From: Candidatus Tisiphia endosymbiont of Nemotelus nigrinus
Lineage (GTDB): Bacteria > Pseudomonadota > Alphaproteobacteria > Rickettsiales > Rickettsiaceae
Direction: 5' to 3'
NCBI RefSeq assembly: GCF_964026475.1
Contig: NZ_OZ032151.1
Location: 1,364,001-1,428,000, forward strand
DNA: 64,000 nt
Positions 39,071 through 47,587 of the stretch are shown one piece after another. Position 1 is the first letter of the stretch; each line of letters starts with the position of its first letter. A program made the translations under genes and the position numbers. The notes under the pieces were generated by a model. The model saw only the letters and a list, made by a program, of their open reading frames with translations. It did no database searches and was not told where the DNA came from.

Positions 39071-39598
39071 ATGTCAAATACTAATTGTTATGATAAGCCA
39101 ACTCGTAGAGATTTTATAACCTTAACTGCCAGCAGTATGGTGGCAGTTGGAGCTGCGTGTGCTACCTATCCTCTTGTTGATTCATTTAACCCTTCAGCGG
39201 ATGTTCTAGCTCTATCTTCAATAGAAGTGGATTTATCTAACATTCCACCAGGTCAAACTCTTACTGTTAAATGGCAAGGTAAGCCGGTTTTTATTACTAA
39301 TAGAACTCCAGAGAAAATTGCTGAGGCAAGAAATGTAAATCTTTCCGAGCTAATAGACCCTGAACTTGACCAAGATAGAGTAAAATCTGGGCATGATAAG
39401 TGGTTGGTAACTATAGGCATCTGCACACATTTAGGTTGCGTACCACTTGCCAATCAGGGTGATTATGATGGCTGGTTTTGCCCATGCCATGGTTCTCAGT
39501 ATGATTCATCTGGTCGGGTTCGTAAAGGACCAGCCCCTTTAAACTTGGCGGTCCCACCATATGAATTTATCTCTGATACAAAAATTAAAATCGGATAA
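39071..39598 (+). CDS. petA: Ubiquinol-cytochrome c reductase, Rieske iron-sulfur subunit
   Basis: Complex III subunit passing electrons from ubiquinol to cytochrome c1. A twin-arginine-type start ([17 protein letters not shown], about 12-28) anchors the protein in the membrane. The [2Fe-2S] cluster ligands are in CTHLGC and CPCHGS (boxes about residues 118-123 and 138-143), both complete. Length 175 is normal. It is first in petABC: petB starts 6 bp after the stop. Confidence 0.97.
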   Translation: MSNTNCYDKPTRRDFITLTASSMVAVGAACATYPLVDSFNPSADVLALSSIEVDLSNIPPGQTLTVKWQGKPVFITNRTPEKIAEARNVNLSELIDPELDQDRVKSGHDKWLVTIGICTHLGCVPLANQGDYDGWFCPCHGSQYDSSGRVRKGPAPLNLAVPPYEFISDTKIKIG

Positions 39599-39604
39599 TT
39601 ATTT

Positions 39605-40816
39605 ATGAATGAAAGTAATTATTCTAAACAATCCAATACGAGCAAATCCAATTCAGTAATAGAGTGGATAGACTACCGGTTACCTGTTTTCTCGTTCTTT
39701 AAACATTTAGGCGAATATCGAACACCCAAAAATTTGAGTTATCTATGGAACTTAGGGTCAATAGCTGGTATTGCCTTAGTAATTCAGATAATCACTGGTA
39801 TTATTTTGGCTATGCATTATACTCCCCATGTCGATTACGCCTTCGAAAGCGTTGAGAAGATTATGCGTAATGTCAATTATGGTTGGCTAATACGTTATAT
39901 ACATTCGGTTGGAGCATCGATGTTTTTTGCTACAGTTTATCTACATATCTGTAGAGGGTTATATTATGGCTCATACAAAAAACCTAGAGAATTATTATGG
40001 CATATAGGTATAATAATTTTTCTTACCATGATGGCTACTGCCTTTATGGGATATGTGTTACCTTGGGGACAAATGAGCTACTGGGGAGCAACGGTAATCA
40101 CCAATTTATTTTCAGCTATACCTATCGTTGGTAAGTCGATAGTTACTTGGCTTTGGGGAGGGTTTTCAGTTGATAACCCTACACTTAATAGGTTTTTTGC
40201 TTTGCATTATTTATTGCCTTTTATTATAGTAGCTTTAGTACTACTCCATTTAGTAGCATTACATATTCATGGTTCAAATAATCCCAAGGGTATCGATGTT
40301 AAATCACCTAAAGATACTATCCCTTTTCATCCGTATTACACGGTAAAAGACTTTGTTGGATTCGGTGTTTACTTTTTAATATTTGCCTTTTTTGTCTTTT
40401 ACCAACCAAATTATCTAGGGCATCCTGACAATTACGTACCAGCTAACCCTTTAGTTACTCCGGCTCATATAGTTCCAGAATGGTATTTTCTGCCATTTTA
40501 TGCCATTTTACGGGCAGTACCATCAAAGCTAGGTGGGGTAATATTAATGTTTTCTAGTATTTTGCTATTATTTGTCTTACCTTGGCTTGATAGCTCAAAA
40601 GTTAGGAGTAGCAATTATAGACCAATGTTCCGTACCGCTTTTTGGCTGTTCATATTTGACTGCTTGATACTTGGATATCTTGGAGGACAACCAGCGGAAG
40701 AACCTTATATTACCTTAAGTCGATTTGCTGCTACTTATTATTTCTTTCATTTTCTTATTGCAGTGCCACTAATTAGCAAATATGAAAAAACTCTGCCATT
40801 ACCGGATTCTATATGA
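39605..40816 (+). CDS. petB: Cytochrome b of complex III
   Basis: Eight-helix membrane subunit with both quinone sites. The haem ligands are in [12 protein letters not shown] and HICRG (helix B) and in FALHYLLPF and [10 protein letters not shown] (helix D); the Qo-site PEWYF motif is present ([17 protein letters not shown]). Length 403 is usual for alphaproteobacteria. The ATGA at 40813-40816 joins its stop to the petC start, giving translational coupling. Confidence 0.97.
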   Translation: MNESNYSKQSNTSKSNSVIEWIDYRLPVFSFFKHLGEYRTPKNLSYLWNLGSIAGIALVIQIITGIILAMHYTPHVDYAFESVEKIMRNVNYGWLIRYIHSVGASMFFATVYLHICRGLYYGSYKKPRELLWHIGIIIFLTMMATAFMGYVLPWGQMSYWGATVITNLFSAIPIVGKSIVTWLWGGFSVDNPTLNRFFALHYLLPFIIVALVLLHLVALHIHGSNNPKGIDVKSPKDTIPFHPYYTVKDFVGFGVYFLIFAFFVFYQPNYLGHPDNYVPANPLVTPAHIVPEWYFLPFYAILRAVPSKLGGVILMFSSILLLFVLPWLDSSKVRSSNYRPMFRTAFWLFIFDCLILGYLGGQPAEEPYITLSRFAATYYFFHFLIAVPLISKYEKTLPLPDSI

Positions 40817-41727
40817 AAGACCATAAAATTATAGCTAACCCGATTAGCATTACCTCGTCATTGCAAGGAGCTATTTTAGGGGCAACGAAGCAATCCAAGG
40901 GAATGATTAGGAATGGATTGCTTCGTTGTCTTATGCCCCCTCGCAATGACGTCAGTATTAAGTTTTTCCTGTGTTTGGTAGTTTTGTTAATATCAAATAT
41001 TGTCACTGCCAATAACGATGCATTACCTACAAAAAAGATTGCTTGGTCATTTGATGGAATTTTTGCTAGCGTTGATAGAAAAGCTGCTCAACGTGGCTTC
41101 CAAGTCTATAAGGAAGTATGTAGCGTGTGTCATGGTCTTTATAATTTATATTATCGTAATCTTAAAGATATAGGATTTTCAGATGAAGAAATTAAAGAAA
41201 TAGCAAAAAATTACACTGTGCAAGATGGTCCAAATGATGCGGGAGAAATGTTTGAAAGACCCGCCCTACCATCTGATTCATTTGTTCGCCCTTATCCTAA
41301 CGAGCAAGCAGCAAGAGCGGCCAATAATGGCGCGGATCCGCCTGACTTATCATTGATCATTAAAGCAAGACCTGATGGAGCAAACTATCTATATTCTATA
41401 CTTACTGGTTATAGTAATCCTCCTGAGAATTTAAAATTAATGCCAGGATTAAGTTACAATCCGTATTTCCCTCATGGTCAAATTGCCATGCCCGCCCCGC
41501 TGACAGATGGACAAGTACAGTATATAGACGGAACCAATTCATCGGTTGAACAAATGGCTATGGATGTTACAGTATTTTTACAATGGGCAGCTGAACCTGA
41601 AATGGAAAACCGTAAATCTATGGGTTTGAAGGTGATGATATTTTTAGTAATTTTTACAATTTTCTTTTATATTTCTAAAAATAGAATATGGCAAGACGTT
41701 GGGAATCTTAACAAAAAAAGTGGATAG
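40813..41727 (+). CDS. petC: Cytochrome c1, with an RPE-like element in its N-terminal coding region
   Basis: Complex III subunit with covalent haem c. The haem motif CSVCH is C103-H107; the axial methionine is probably in GQIAMPAPL; a C-terminal helix ([14 protein letters not shown]) anchors it. Odd: between MKDHK and the true signal peptide ([18 protein letters not shown]) lie about 43 residues from a SHELL-1/CORE repeat (40832-40955). The element contributes ATKQS...[13 protein letters not shown], so the signal is preceded by a long basic extension. Internal ATGs at 40903 and 40933 could restore a shorter signal. The start shares ATGA with petB. Confidence 0.95.
   Translation: MKDHKIIANPISITSSLQGAILGATKQSKGMIRNGLLRCLMPPRNDVSIKFFLCLVVLLISNIVTANNDALPTKKIAWSFDGIFASVDRKAAQRGFQVYKEVCSVCHGLYNLYYRNLKDIGFSDEEIKEIAKNYTVQDGPNDAGEMFERPALPSDSFVRPYPNEQAARAANNGADPPDLSLIIKARPDGANYLYSILTGYSNPPENLKLMPGLSYNPYFPHGQIAMPAPLTDGQVQYIDGTNSSVEQMAMDVTVFLQWAAEPEMENRKSMGLKVMIFLVIFTIFFYISKNRIWQDVGNLNKKSG
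40832..40955 (+). repeat. SHELL-1/CORE element within petC, in frame
   Basis: Left end TAGCTAACCCGATTAGC, CORE arms GTCATTGCAAGGAGC (from about 40858) and CCTCGCAATGAC (to 40950). The right shell end is lost. It is translated as part of cytochrome c1, in the same frame and orientation as the copy in the glycosyltransferase gene at 46838-47006. Confidence 0.85.
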
Positions 41728-41734
41728 AAATATA

Positions 41735-41892
41735 TAGCTAACCCGAATAAGCTCTTAATATTGTTATAAGTTCCTAAGTATCATTGTGAGGAGTCACGTT
41801 AGGTGAACGAAGCAATCCAAAAGACCAGAAGTGTATTGCTTCGTTGGCTTACGCACTTCTTGCAATGACAGAGTAATCATTGTCGGGTAGCT
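41735..41892. repeat. SHELL-1 element after petC
   Basis: Left TAGCTAACCCGAATAAG (from 41735, TA at 41733-41734), right TGTCGGGTAGCTG (worn). CORE arms ATCATTGTGAGGAGTCACG near 41782 and CTTCTTGCAATGAC near 41858. It lies directly behind petC and could serve as its 3' hairpin. Confidence 0.7.
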
Positions 41893-41906
41893 GCTATTAA
41901 AGATAA

Positions 41907-42158
41907 ATGTTTACAATCAACTTAGTAAAAATTGCTTGTCATTTTGCTTTCATTACATTAGAGTATAGCATTACTGAGTCTGGACAAGATGTAGAACGAG
42001 TTTTTTATGTATTTCCTAAAAAACTAGCTGGTAGTGGTTCTAACGATATTGGGGTAATTGGTGGTACATTTATTGAAGGTGCAACATCAGGTACGCCGAA
42101 TAATAAAGAATTTGATATTATGATAAAAAATGCTAAAGACTTTTACGGTATAAAATAA
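41907..42158 (+). CDS. Hypothetical 83-residue protein, doubtful
   Basis: A frame between two repeats with no clear ribosome-binding site. It reads MFTINLVKIACHFAFITLEY..., with a glycine-rich centre (GSGSNDIGVIGGTFIEGATSG) and a tail KEFDIMIKNAKDFYGIK. I recognise no family. It may be the 3' end of a decayed gene whose start was lost to repeats. Confidence 0.3.
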   Translation: MFTINLVKIACHFAFITLEYSITESGQDVERVFYVFPKKLAGSGSNDIGVIGGTFIEGATSGTPNNKEFDIMIKNAKDFYGIK

Positions 42159-42159
42159 G

Positions 42160-42260
42160 ACGTTATTGCGAGGAGCTGCTTTAGTGGTAACGTGGCAATT
42201 CAGATTACTTAATTATATTTTTCGTGAATTGCTTCGTCGGTCTTATGCCATCCAATAACG
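42160..42260. repeat. CORE hairpin without shell
   Basis: Arms CGTTATTGCGAGGAGCTGCT (from about 42161) and TTGCTTCGTCGGTCTTATGC (42229-42248), ending in a CCAATAACG arm. It shows the CORE in naked form. Confidence 0.65.
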
Positions 42261-42349
42261 TATAAGTAATGGGTAATAGTAAGGCAAATAAAAAAACCAA
42301 GCTCGCATAAAATGGTTTATGCAATATGCAATAACGTAACTTACCTTGC

Positions 42350-42523
42350 ATGGATTTTGAAAGTCATAGGGAAAACAGCACAGCGTCATTGCTAGGAGTC
42401 ACTTTAGTGGCGACGTGGCAATCTAATGAATGTGGATTGCCACAACCACTATGTGGTTTCGCAATGACGCTCTGTACTTTCCTACGATTTTTAAATTGCC
42501 ACGTGAATTATGTGTAAGGTAAG
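42350..42523. mobile_element. SHELL-2 element copy 3, exact 7-bp duplication AACGTAA
   Basis: Ends CTTACCTTGCATGGATTTTG and, inverted, CTTACCTTACACATAATTCA. Direct repeats AACGTAA flank it exactly (42343-42349, 42524-42530). CORE inside with GTCATTGCTAGGAGTCACTT and CCACTATGTGGTTTCGCAAT. The Tim44-like gene starts 34 bp after. Confidence 0.9.
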
Positions 42524-42556
42524 AACGTAAAAAATTTAAATAATGAGTTATATTAA

Positions 42557-43234
42557 ATGTCTGCTCAAATAATAGAGTTGTTAATTTTTGCTGGGATCGC
42601 TTTTTTTATTATAAATAGGTTAATTGCTACGCTTGGTACTACATCAGAGGAAGACCCAGCTAAACGTAAATCTTCCTTTTTCGGTGAAACAGCAATCAGA
42701 GACGTTACTTATACAGCAGAAAATACTACTAGTAGTATTTTTAAGAAAAAATTGCCTCAGAGCATGGTAAAAGCATCTCCTATCAATCATATGGAACTTG
42801 ATGGGTTAATAGTTGATGAAAATTCTGTGGCTATAATAGCTGGGATTAAAGCTATATCTGCTAAACTTCCATCATTTCAAGCAAGGAAATTTTTACGTAG
42901 CGCAAAAGCAGCCTTTGAGCTAATCATTGAAGCTTCTAATGATGACGATATTGAAGATTTACTAACATTGGTGGATAAAAGATACATACAGGAATTTCAT
43001 ATTTTTTCTGAAACCTATGGAGAATTTGTCCATGGTGGTGTATTAGATGCCAAAATTTCTGAAGCTTATACATTTGCTAATAATATTTTTATAAAAGTAT
43101 TATTCACGGGTGAAAATATAACCAGTAAGATAAAAAACATGCAAGAAGAATGGACGTTCTCTAGAAGTCTTATCTCTAAAAATACAGATTGGTTTTTAAT
43201 TAATGTTGATAGGTTAGAAGCGGGAAATAGCTAG
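42557..43234 (+). CDS. Tim44-like domain membrane protein
   Basis: A 225-residue protein with one N-terminal membrane helix (about 5-24, IIELLIFAGIAFFIINRLIA), a polar linker, and a C-terminal Tim44-like domain from about residue 85 (FLRSAKAAFELIIEASNDDDIEDLLTLVDKRYIQEF, FSETYGEFVHGGVLDAKISEAYTFANNIFIKVLF, EEWTFSRSLISKNTDWFLINV). Mitochondrial Tim44 recruits Hsp70 to the import channel; the bacterial members' roles are poorly known. Repeats lie on both sides. Confidence 0.85.
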   Translation: MSAQIIELLIFAGIAFFIINRLIATLGTTSEEDPAKRKSSFFGETAIRDVTYTAENTTSSIFKKKLPQSMVKASPINHMELDGLIVDENSVAIIAGIKAISAKLPSFQARKFLRSAKAAFELIIEASNDDDIEDLLTLVDKRYIQEFHIFSETYGEFVHGGVLDAKISEAYTFANNIFIKVLFTGENITSKIKNMQEEWTFSRSLISKNTDWFLINVDRLEAGNS

Positions 43235-43312
43235 CTTCTTTAGGTTGTTGCGTATAGCTAACCGAATATCCGTTATTGCGGACTACGAGGTGGTCGTGGC
43301 AATTCATATTCA

Positions 43313-43494
43313 CTCAATTTACGTATGGCATTTAAAAGTTATAGAGAAAACAGCTCGGCATCATTGCGAGGAGCTAATTTAGTAGCGCCGAAGCAATGAA
43401 TGTGGATTGCCACAACCACTACGTGGTTTTGCTAATAGCGTCTTATACTTTTCTGCAATTTTTAAATTGTCATGGGGGTTATGCGTAAGGTGAG
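43313..43494. mobile_element. SHELL-2 element copy 4, exact 7-bp duplication ATATTCA
   Basis: Left CTCAATTTACGTATGGCATT, right, inverted, CTCACCTTACGCATAACCCC. Direct repeats ATATTCA flank it exactly (43306-43312, 43495-43501). It landed beside a CORE fragment (GTTATTGCGGACTACGAGG, about 43272). From 43502 to 43690 lie further CORE, SHELL-2 and SHELL-3 pieces; no gene is seen in 43235-43873. Confidence 0.9.
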
Positions 43495-43702
43495 ATATTC
43501 ATTATATTACTTCGTCGGCTTATGCCTCATTGTAGTGATGCTGGTTATTTTCCCGCAACTTTTAAACTACCATGATGACCTATAAAACGCCTTCCTCTTA
43601 TAATTTTCGACAGCTGTGACCAAAGTAACTTTTTGCAATGACTATGTGTTGTTTTTCCTATGACTTTTAAACTGCCCTAAAAATAAAGGGTTAATATATC
43701 TC

Positions 43703-43730
43703 TTGCAAATATCTTCATAAAATATATAAT
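43703..43730 (+). promoter_or_regulatory. Sigma-70-type promoter for rpsB
   Basis: TTGCAA (43703-43708), a 16-bp spacer and a perfect TATAAT (43725-43730), followed by a leader of about 140 bases to the rpsB ATG (43874) containing GTTAGTCCAGTTTC and CAACTCTTGCGGAGG. A long leader fits feedback control by S2, as known in other bacteria, but the fold was not verified. Confidence 0.5.
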
Positions 43731-43873
43731 TACTTTGCTTAAAATATAATAAGTAAAATTCACACGTAAGAGCTTAGTTGTTAGTCCAGTTTCTTTGGTA
43801 TCAACTCTTGCGGAGGAAGTGCCTACTACTAATATTTAGAGGTACATAACTAACATTTCAAGGAGATTTAATA

Positions 43874-44761
43874 ATGTCTAAACTAAAAGCTGTTAATGTC
43901 AAAGAGTTACTTGATGCTGGGGTGCATTTTGGTCATAAAACCTCACGTTGGAATCCCAAAATGGCATCTTATATTTATGGTGTTAGAGATGATATTCACG
44001 TAATTGACCTACAACAAACTGCTGCATTAATGCAAATGGCTCTCAATGTAATCTATGAAACCGTTAAAAAAAATGGTAAAATATTATTTGTCAGTACTAA
44101 AGTTCAAGCTAGTGATATAATAGCTGAGTATACAGAGAAGTGTGGGCAGTATTACGTTAATCACAGATGGCTTGGTGGTATGTTAACCAATTGGGGAACA
44201 ATTTCTGCTTCAATAAAAACGCTAGATAATCTTGAGAAAATTCTGGAAAATGAAGAGGAATATTCCGTTTATACCAAAAAAGAAATACTGGAAATGACTC
44301 GTAAAAAGGATAAATTACTTAAATCCTTAGGGGGTATTAGACATATCGGAACAAAACCAAACTTGCTGGTGGTAATTGATACTAATAAGGAGCATTTGGC
44401 AATTCAAGAAGCAGTAAAGTTGGGAATACCGATAATTGCCGTTGTTGATACTAATTCTAACCCGGATAATATAGATCATCCTATTCCTGGTAATGATGAT
44501 GCAATACGATCTATTAGACTTTATTGTAGCTTGTTTGCTGATGCCGTATTGGCTGGTATAGAAGAAGCTTTATCAGCCTCTGGTGTTGATTTAGGAAGCA
44601 TAGCTACTCACGAAGAAAAAAATATCAATATAAAAACTATTACTAAATTAAAACCAACTAAGAAATTTTCTAAAACTTCTGACCTAAATAACCAAGAAGC
44701 AGCAGAGTCAGAGTTTGAAACAGCTCTGGAAATTGCAGAAGTAGTCACGACAAAAAAGTAA
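43874..44761 (+). CDS. rpsB: 30S ribosomal protein S2
   Basis: S2 of the small subunit. Conserved blocks: [93 protein letters not shown]. The tail (about 240-295) is longer and more polar than in E. coli, as is common in Rickettsiales. AAGGAG sits about 5-7 bases before the ATG. tsf follows. Confidence 0.97.
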   Translation: MSKLKAVNVKELLDAGVHFGHKTSRWNPKMASYIYGVRDDIHVIDLQQTAALMQMALNVIYETVKKNGKILFVSTKVQASDIIAEYTEKCGQYYVNHRWLGGMLTNWGTISASIKTLDNLEKILENEEEYSVYTKKEILEMTRKKDKLLKSLGGIRHIGTKPNLLVVIDTNKEHLAIQEAVKLGIPIIAVVDTNSNPDNIDHPIPGNDDAIRSIRLYCSLFADAVLAGIEEALSASGVDLGSIATHEEKNINIKTITKLKPTKKFSKTSDLNNQEAAESEFETALEIAEVVTTKK

Positions 44762-44785
44762 ACTAAGTGTAACAAAGAGTACTTA

Positions 44786-44953
44786 TAATTAACCTGATTA
44801 GTATTTATCCATAATTGATCTAGACAATGTTTGTCATCTTTGCTTAATTTAGTGTCATCTCTATGAAGCCAGGGGGCTAGGTTCTTGCTTTAGCAGGGAT
44901 GACATACACTTTTTGTTGAGGCAAATGGCTAAATGCTAGTAGGGTTAGCTATA
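44786..44953. repeat. SHELL-1-like element between rpsB and tsf
   Basis: Left AATTAACCTGATTAG, right GTAGGGTTAGCTATA. The inside differs from the CORE: GTCATCTCTATGAAGCCAGG and GCTTTAGCAGGGATGACATA form a GTCATCCC-type hairpin instead. So the same shell can hold another payload. It separates rpsB from tsf and would be in their transcript. Confidence 0.65.
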
Positions 44954-44976
44954 TAACCTATAATAAGGAGAATAAC

Positions 44977-45894
44977 ATGATAAATGCTGGGCTTGTAAAA
45001 CAATTAAGAGAGAAAACTGGGGCAGGAATGATGGACTGCAAGAAGGCTCTGCTTGAAGCAAAAGGAGACTTTGAAACAGCTATTGATTGGTTAAGAAAAA
45101 AAGGATTATCAGCTGCCGCAAAAAAATCAGATAGAGTGGCGGCTGAAGGGTTAACAGCAGTGCATATTAAAGATAATGTGGGAACTATTATAGAAATAAA
45201 TTCTGAAACAGATTTTGTGGCAAGAAACGATAAGTTTCAACAACTGGTTAGAAATATTGCTATACTAGCTTTGCAACATAATGATTTACCATCATTAAAA
45301 TTAGCAAAAATGTCAACAGGTAGAGCAGTTGATGAAGAAATATTAGATAATATTGCAACAATTGGTGAAAATTTAAATCTACGTCGCATGGATGTTTTGC
45401 AGGTCTCAGAAGGTGTGGTGGCATCTTATGTGCATAATACCGTTGTTGAAGGGTTAGGTAAGATTTCTGTCCTTGTTGGCTTACAGTCAACTAGTAAAGA
45501 TAAAGCTAAGCTTCTAGAATTGGGACAAAAAATCGCCACTCATATAGCAGCAAATAATCCTTATAGTCTTGATGTATCGAGTCTGGATCAAAGCTTAGTG
45601 GAACGTGAGAAAAGTATATTCTTTGAACAGTCAAAAGCTTCTGGTAAAGCTGATAATATCGTTGAAAAAATGGTGGAAGGTAGAATACGTAAGTTTCTAG
45701 CAGAAGTTGTGCTGCTTGAACAAAGCTTTTTATTTGACGATAAATTGACAATTTCTCAAGTTATTGATAATACAGCAAAAGAATTAGGAGCTTCGATTAA
45801 AATTACTCAGTTTATAAGATATGAGCTAGGTGAAGGCATAAAGCAAGAAAATAAGAATTTTGCAGATGAAGTAGCAGCTGTTATACAAAATTAG
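44977..45894 (+). CDS. tsf: Elongation factor Ts
   Basis: Nucleotide exchange factor for EF-Tu. The N-terminal UBA-like part is [36 protein letters not shown] (about 9-44), then the TDFVARN motif that contacts EF-Tu ([16 protein letters not shown]), and the core domains to 305 residues. AAGGAG is about 7 bases before ATG. Confidence 0.97.
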   Translation: MINAGLVKQLREKTGAGMMDCKKALLEAKGDFETAIDWLRKKGLSAAAKKSDRVAAEGLTAVHIKDNVGTIIEINSETDFVARNDKFQQLVRNIAILALQHNDLPSLKLAKMSTGRAVDEEILDNIATIGENLNLRRMDVLQVSEGVVASYVHNTVVEGLGKISVLVGLQSTSKDKAKLLELGQKIATHIAANNPYSLDVSSLDQSLVEREKSIFFEQSKASGKADNIVEKMVEGRIRKFLAEVVLLEQSFLFDDKLTISQVIDNTAKELGASIKITQFIRYELGEGIKQENKNFADEVAAVIQN

Positions 45895-45971
45895 GCAGGA
45901 GAAGAGTAGTACCCTACATTTTTTATTCTATCGTAAAATAGCGAAAAATTATCAGGGTATTATGCTGCACA

Positions 45972-46072
45972 AGTGTCATTACGAGGAGTGTGTAAGAATG
46001 ACGAAGCAATCCATTTCTAATCACTTTTTGGATTGCTTCGTTGCTACTGCCAGTAGCTTCTCGCAGTGACGA
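45972..46072. repeat. CORE hairpin without shell
   Basis: Arms TGTCATTACGAGGAGTGTGT and GCTTCTCGCAGTGACG with GCAATCCA/TGGATTGC inside. It lies after tsf and is followed (46080-46215) by another CORE half and a worn SHELL-1 right end (ATCAGGTTAGCCATA) that touches the 3' end of the glycosyltransferase gene. No gene is seen in 45895-46215. Confidence 0.65.
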
Positions 46073-46215
46073 TATGTTGCAAAGTTGTTCGTACTAGTTC
46101 ATACGTCTATTAGTGAGACCACTTAGTGGTTGTGGCAATCCGTACTCATTAGGTTGTTTCCGTTGCTTTCGGTTTCTTACTAAAGACGTATGTTTGGTAT
46201 AAATATTATATCAGG

Positions 46216-47499
46216 TTAGCCATAAAAATTAACCATCTTCTCGGAGACTAATTGGCAATCATATTTTTCTAAAATATCTTGTCTAATTTTTTTACCAAGA
46301 TGTTTTCGTAATGAAGGCATAGTAATTACCAGCTCCATAGCTATTGCTAAATCTTCTGTATTTTGAGGTTTAACTAATAACCCGTTTATTTTGTTTTGTA
46401 TTAATTCTCTGCCACCTGGAGCATCAGTAGTAATAATAGCTCTACCATATGCCCCAGCCTCTAAGAGGGAACGGCTTAGTCCTTCACGGTAAGAAGGTAA
46501 TACGGCAATATGGACTTTTTTCCATATTTCGTCGATATTTTTCTGATAACCAAGATATTTGATGTATCCTAGATTTTGGTAGTCTTCTAATATGGATTGG
46601 GCTATTGATTGTTTGTTATCTTTGTCGGGTTCACCAACTAACCAAAATTCGGCATCTAGACCTTTCTGCTTTAATATCTTTGCAGCATATATAAATTCAT
46701 ATATACCTTTGTCAATAAGCATTCTAGCTACTAAGGCAACTACTATTTTATTACCTAATGGTTCTGGCAGGAGCGGAAATCTCTTGGTTTCTATACCAAC
46801 ACTGCATTGTTTAATGACTAAATTTTTGGGGGCTATATAGCTAACCTGATTAACATTTAGCCATAGTAAACTGGCGTCATTGCGAGGAGACATGAGTCGA
46901 CGAAGCAATCCATTACTAATTACTTTTCTGGATTGCTTTGTTGCTACTAAGCTAGCTTTTCGCAATGATGTTTGTGAATTTGGCGTAATGTTAGTCTGGT
47001 TAGCTATACCTAATTTCATAAGTAAAGCTAAGTCATCATCATTTTGTACGACAAATAACATGTTTTTATAATATCCTATTAGGGATAATATTCTAACTAT
47101 AATGTTCCTAATCAATCTTAGTAAGAAATTATTACTGATAAACAGTAACCCCATACCAACAAAAGTATTAATAATTTGTGGTATATTGCACAAAAAAGCA
47201 CTTATACTTCCATAAAAAATTGGTTTTATAGTAAAATTATGTAATATATCAGGTTTTTCCTTATTTAATATTCTGATTAACTTGATTAATAATAGTAAAT
47301 CACTAAAAGGATTAATACTTCCACGCTTTATTGAGATTGGAATTACTGGTAAATCATGCAGTTCTATCTTATCTTTAAATTCACTAATATTTGTTAGTAC
47401 CTTTACCTCATATCCTTTAATTTTAGCAGTCAAAGCAATTGGTAGAAGATGAGCATAAAAGTGCCAATCTGTATTTGTAAAAATAATAATTTTTTTCAT
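46216..47499 (-). CDS. Glycosyltransferase family 4 protein with an in-frame SHELL-1 insertion
   Basis: A GT-B glycosyltransferase, probably acting in surface polysaccharide or O-antigen synthesis. The N-terminal acceptor domain (FTNTDWHFYAHLLPIA, about 7-22) and the donor domain (VALVARMLIDKGIYEFIYAA about 254-273, AVLPSYREGLSRSLLEAGAYGRAIITTDAPGGRELI about 337-372 with the EGLSRSLLEA GT4 motif) are complete. The product has 427 residues, but 57 (about 165-221) come from a SHELL-1 element (46838-47006 plus one TA). Removing these restores KLGIAPKNLVIKQ and a normal length of 370. The insertion lies in the linker between domains. It is divergent from the epimerase gene. Confidence 0.9.
   Translation of the reverse strand: MKKIIIFTNTDWHFYAHLLPIALTAKIKGYEVKVLTNISEFKDKIELHDLPVIPISIKRGSINPFSDLLLLIKLIRILNKEKPDILHNFTIKPIFYGSISAFLCNIPQIINTFVGMGLLFISNNFLLRLIRNIIVRILSLIGYYKNMLFVVQNDDDLALLMKLGIANQTNITPNSQTSLRKASLVATKQSRKVISNGLLRRLMSPRNDASLLWLNVNQVSYIAPKNLVIKQCSVGIETKRFPLLPEPLGNKIVVALVARMLIDKGIYEFIYAAKILKQKGLDAEFWLVGEPDKDNKQSIAQSILEDYQNLGYIKYLGYQKNIDEIWKKVHIAVLPSYREGLSRSLLEAGAYGRAIITTDAPGGRELIQNKINGLLVKPQNTEDLAIAMELVITMPSLRKHLGKKIRQDILEKYDCQLVSEKMVNFYG
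46838..47006 (-). mobile_element. SHELL-1 element inside the glycosyltransferase gene, TA duplicated
   Basis: Both ends TAGCTAACC..., each bordered by TA (46836-46837 and 47007-47008). Element plus one TA is 171 bp, 57 codons. CORE inside: GTCATTGCGAGGAGACATGA and CTTTTCGCAATGATG. It is read through in frame; the frame gives ATKQS...NGLLRRLMSPRNDAS, as in petC. Confidence 0.92.
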
Positions 47500-47587
47500 T
47501 TATTTTTCTTTATAATAACTCTATAACATAACATAAAGTATACTCAAAGCAGAAGAGTATTACATGAATTAAACTCATTACTAATAT

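Noticed and set aside
43770..43860. Possible tRNA or small RNA in the rpsB leader (GTTAGTCCAGTTTC, TTGCGGAGG)
   Set aside because: No cloverleaf or T-loop could be drawn; a structured S2 leader is more likely.
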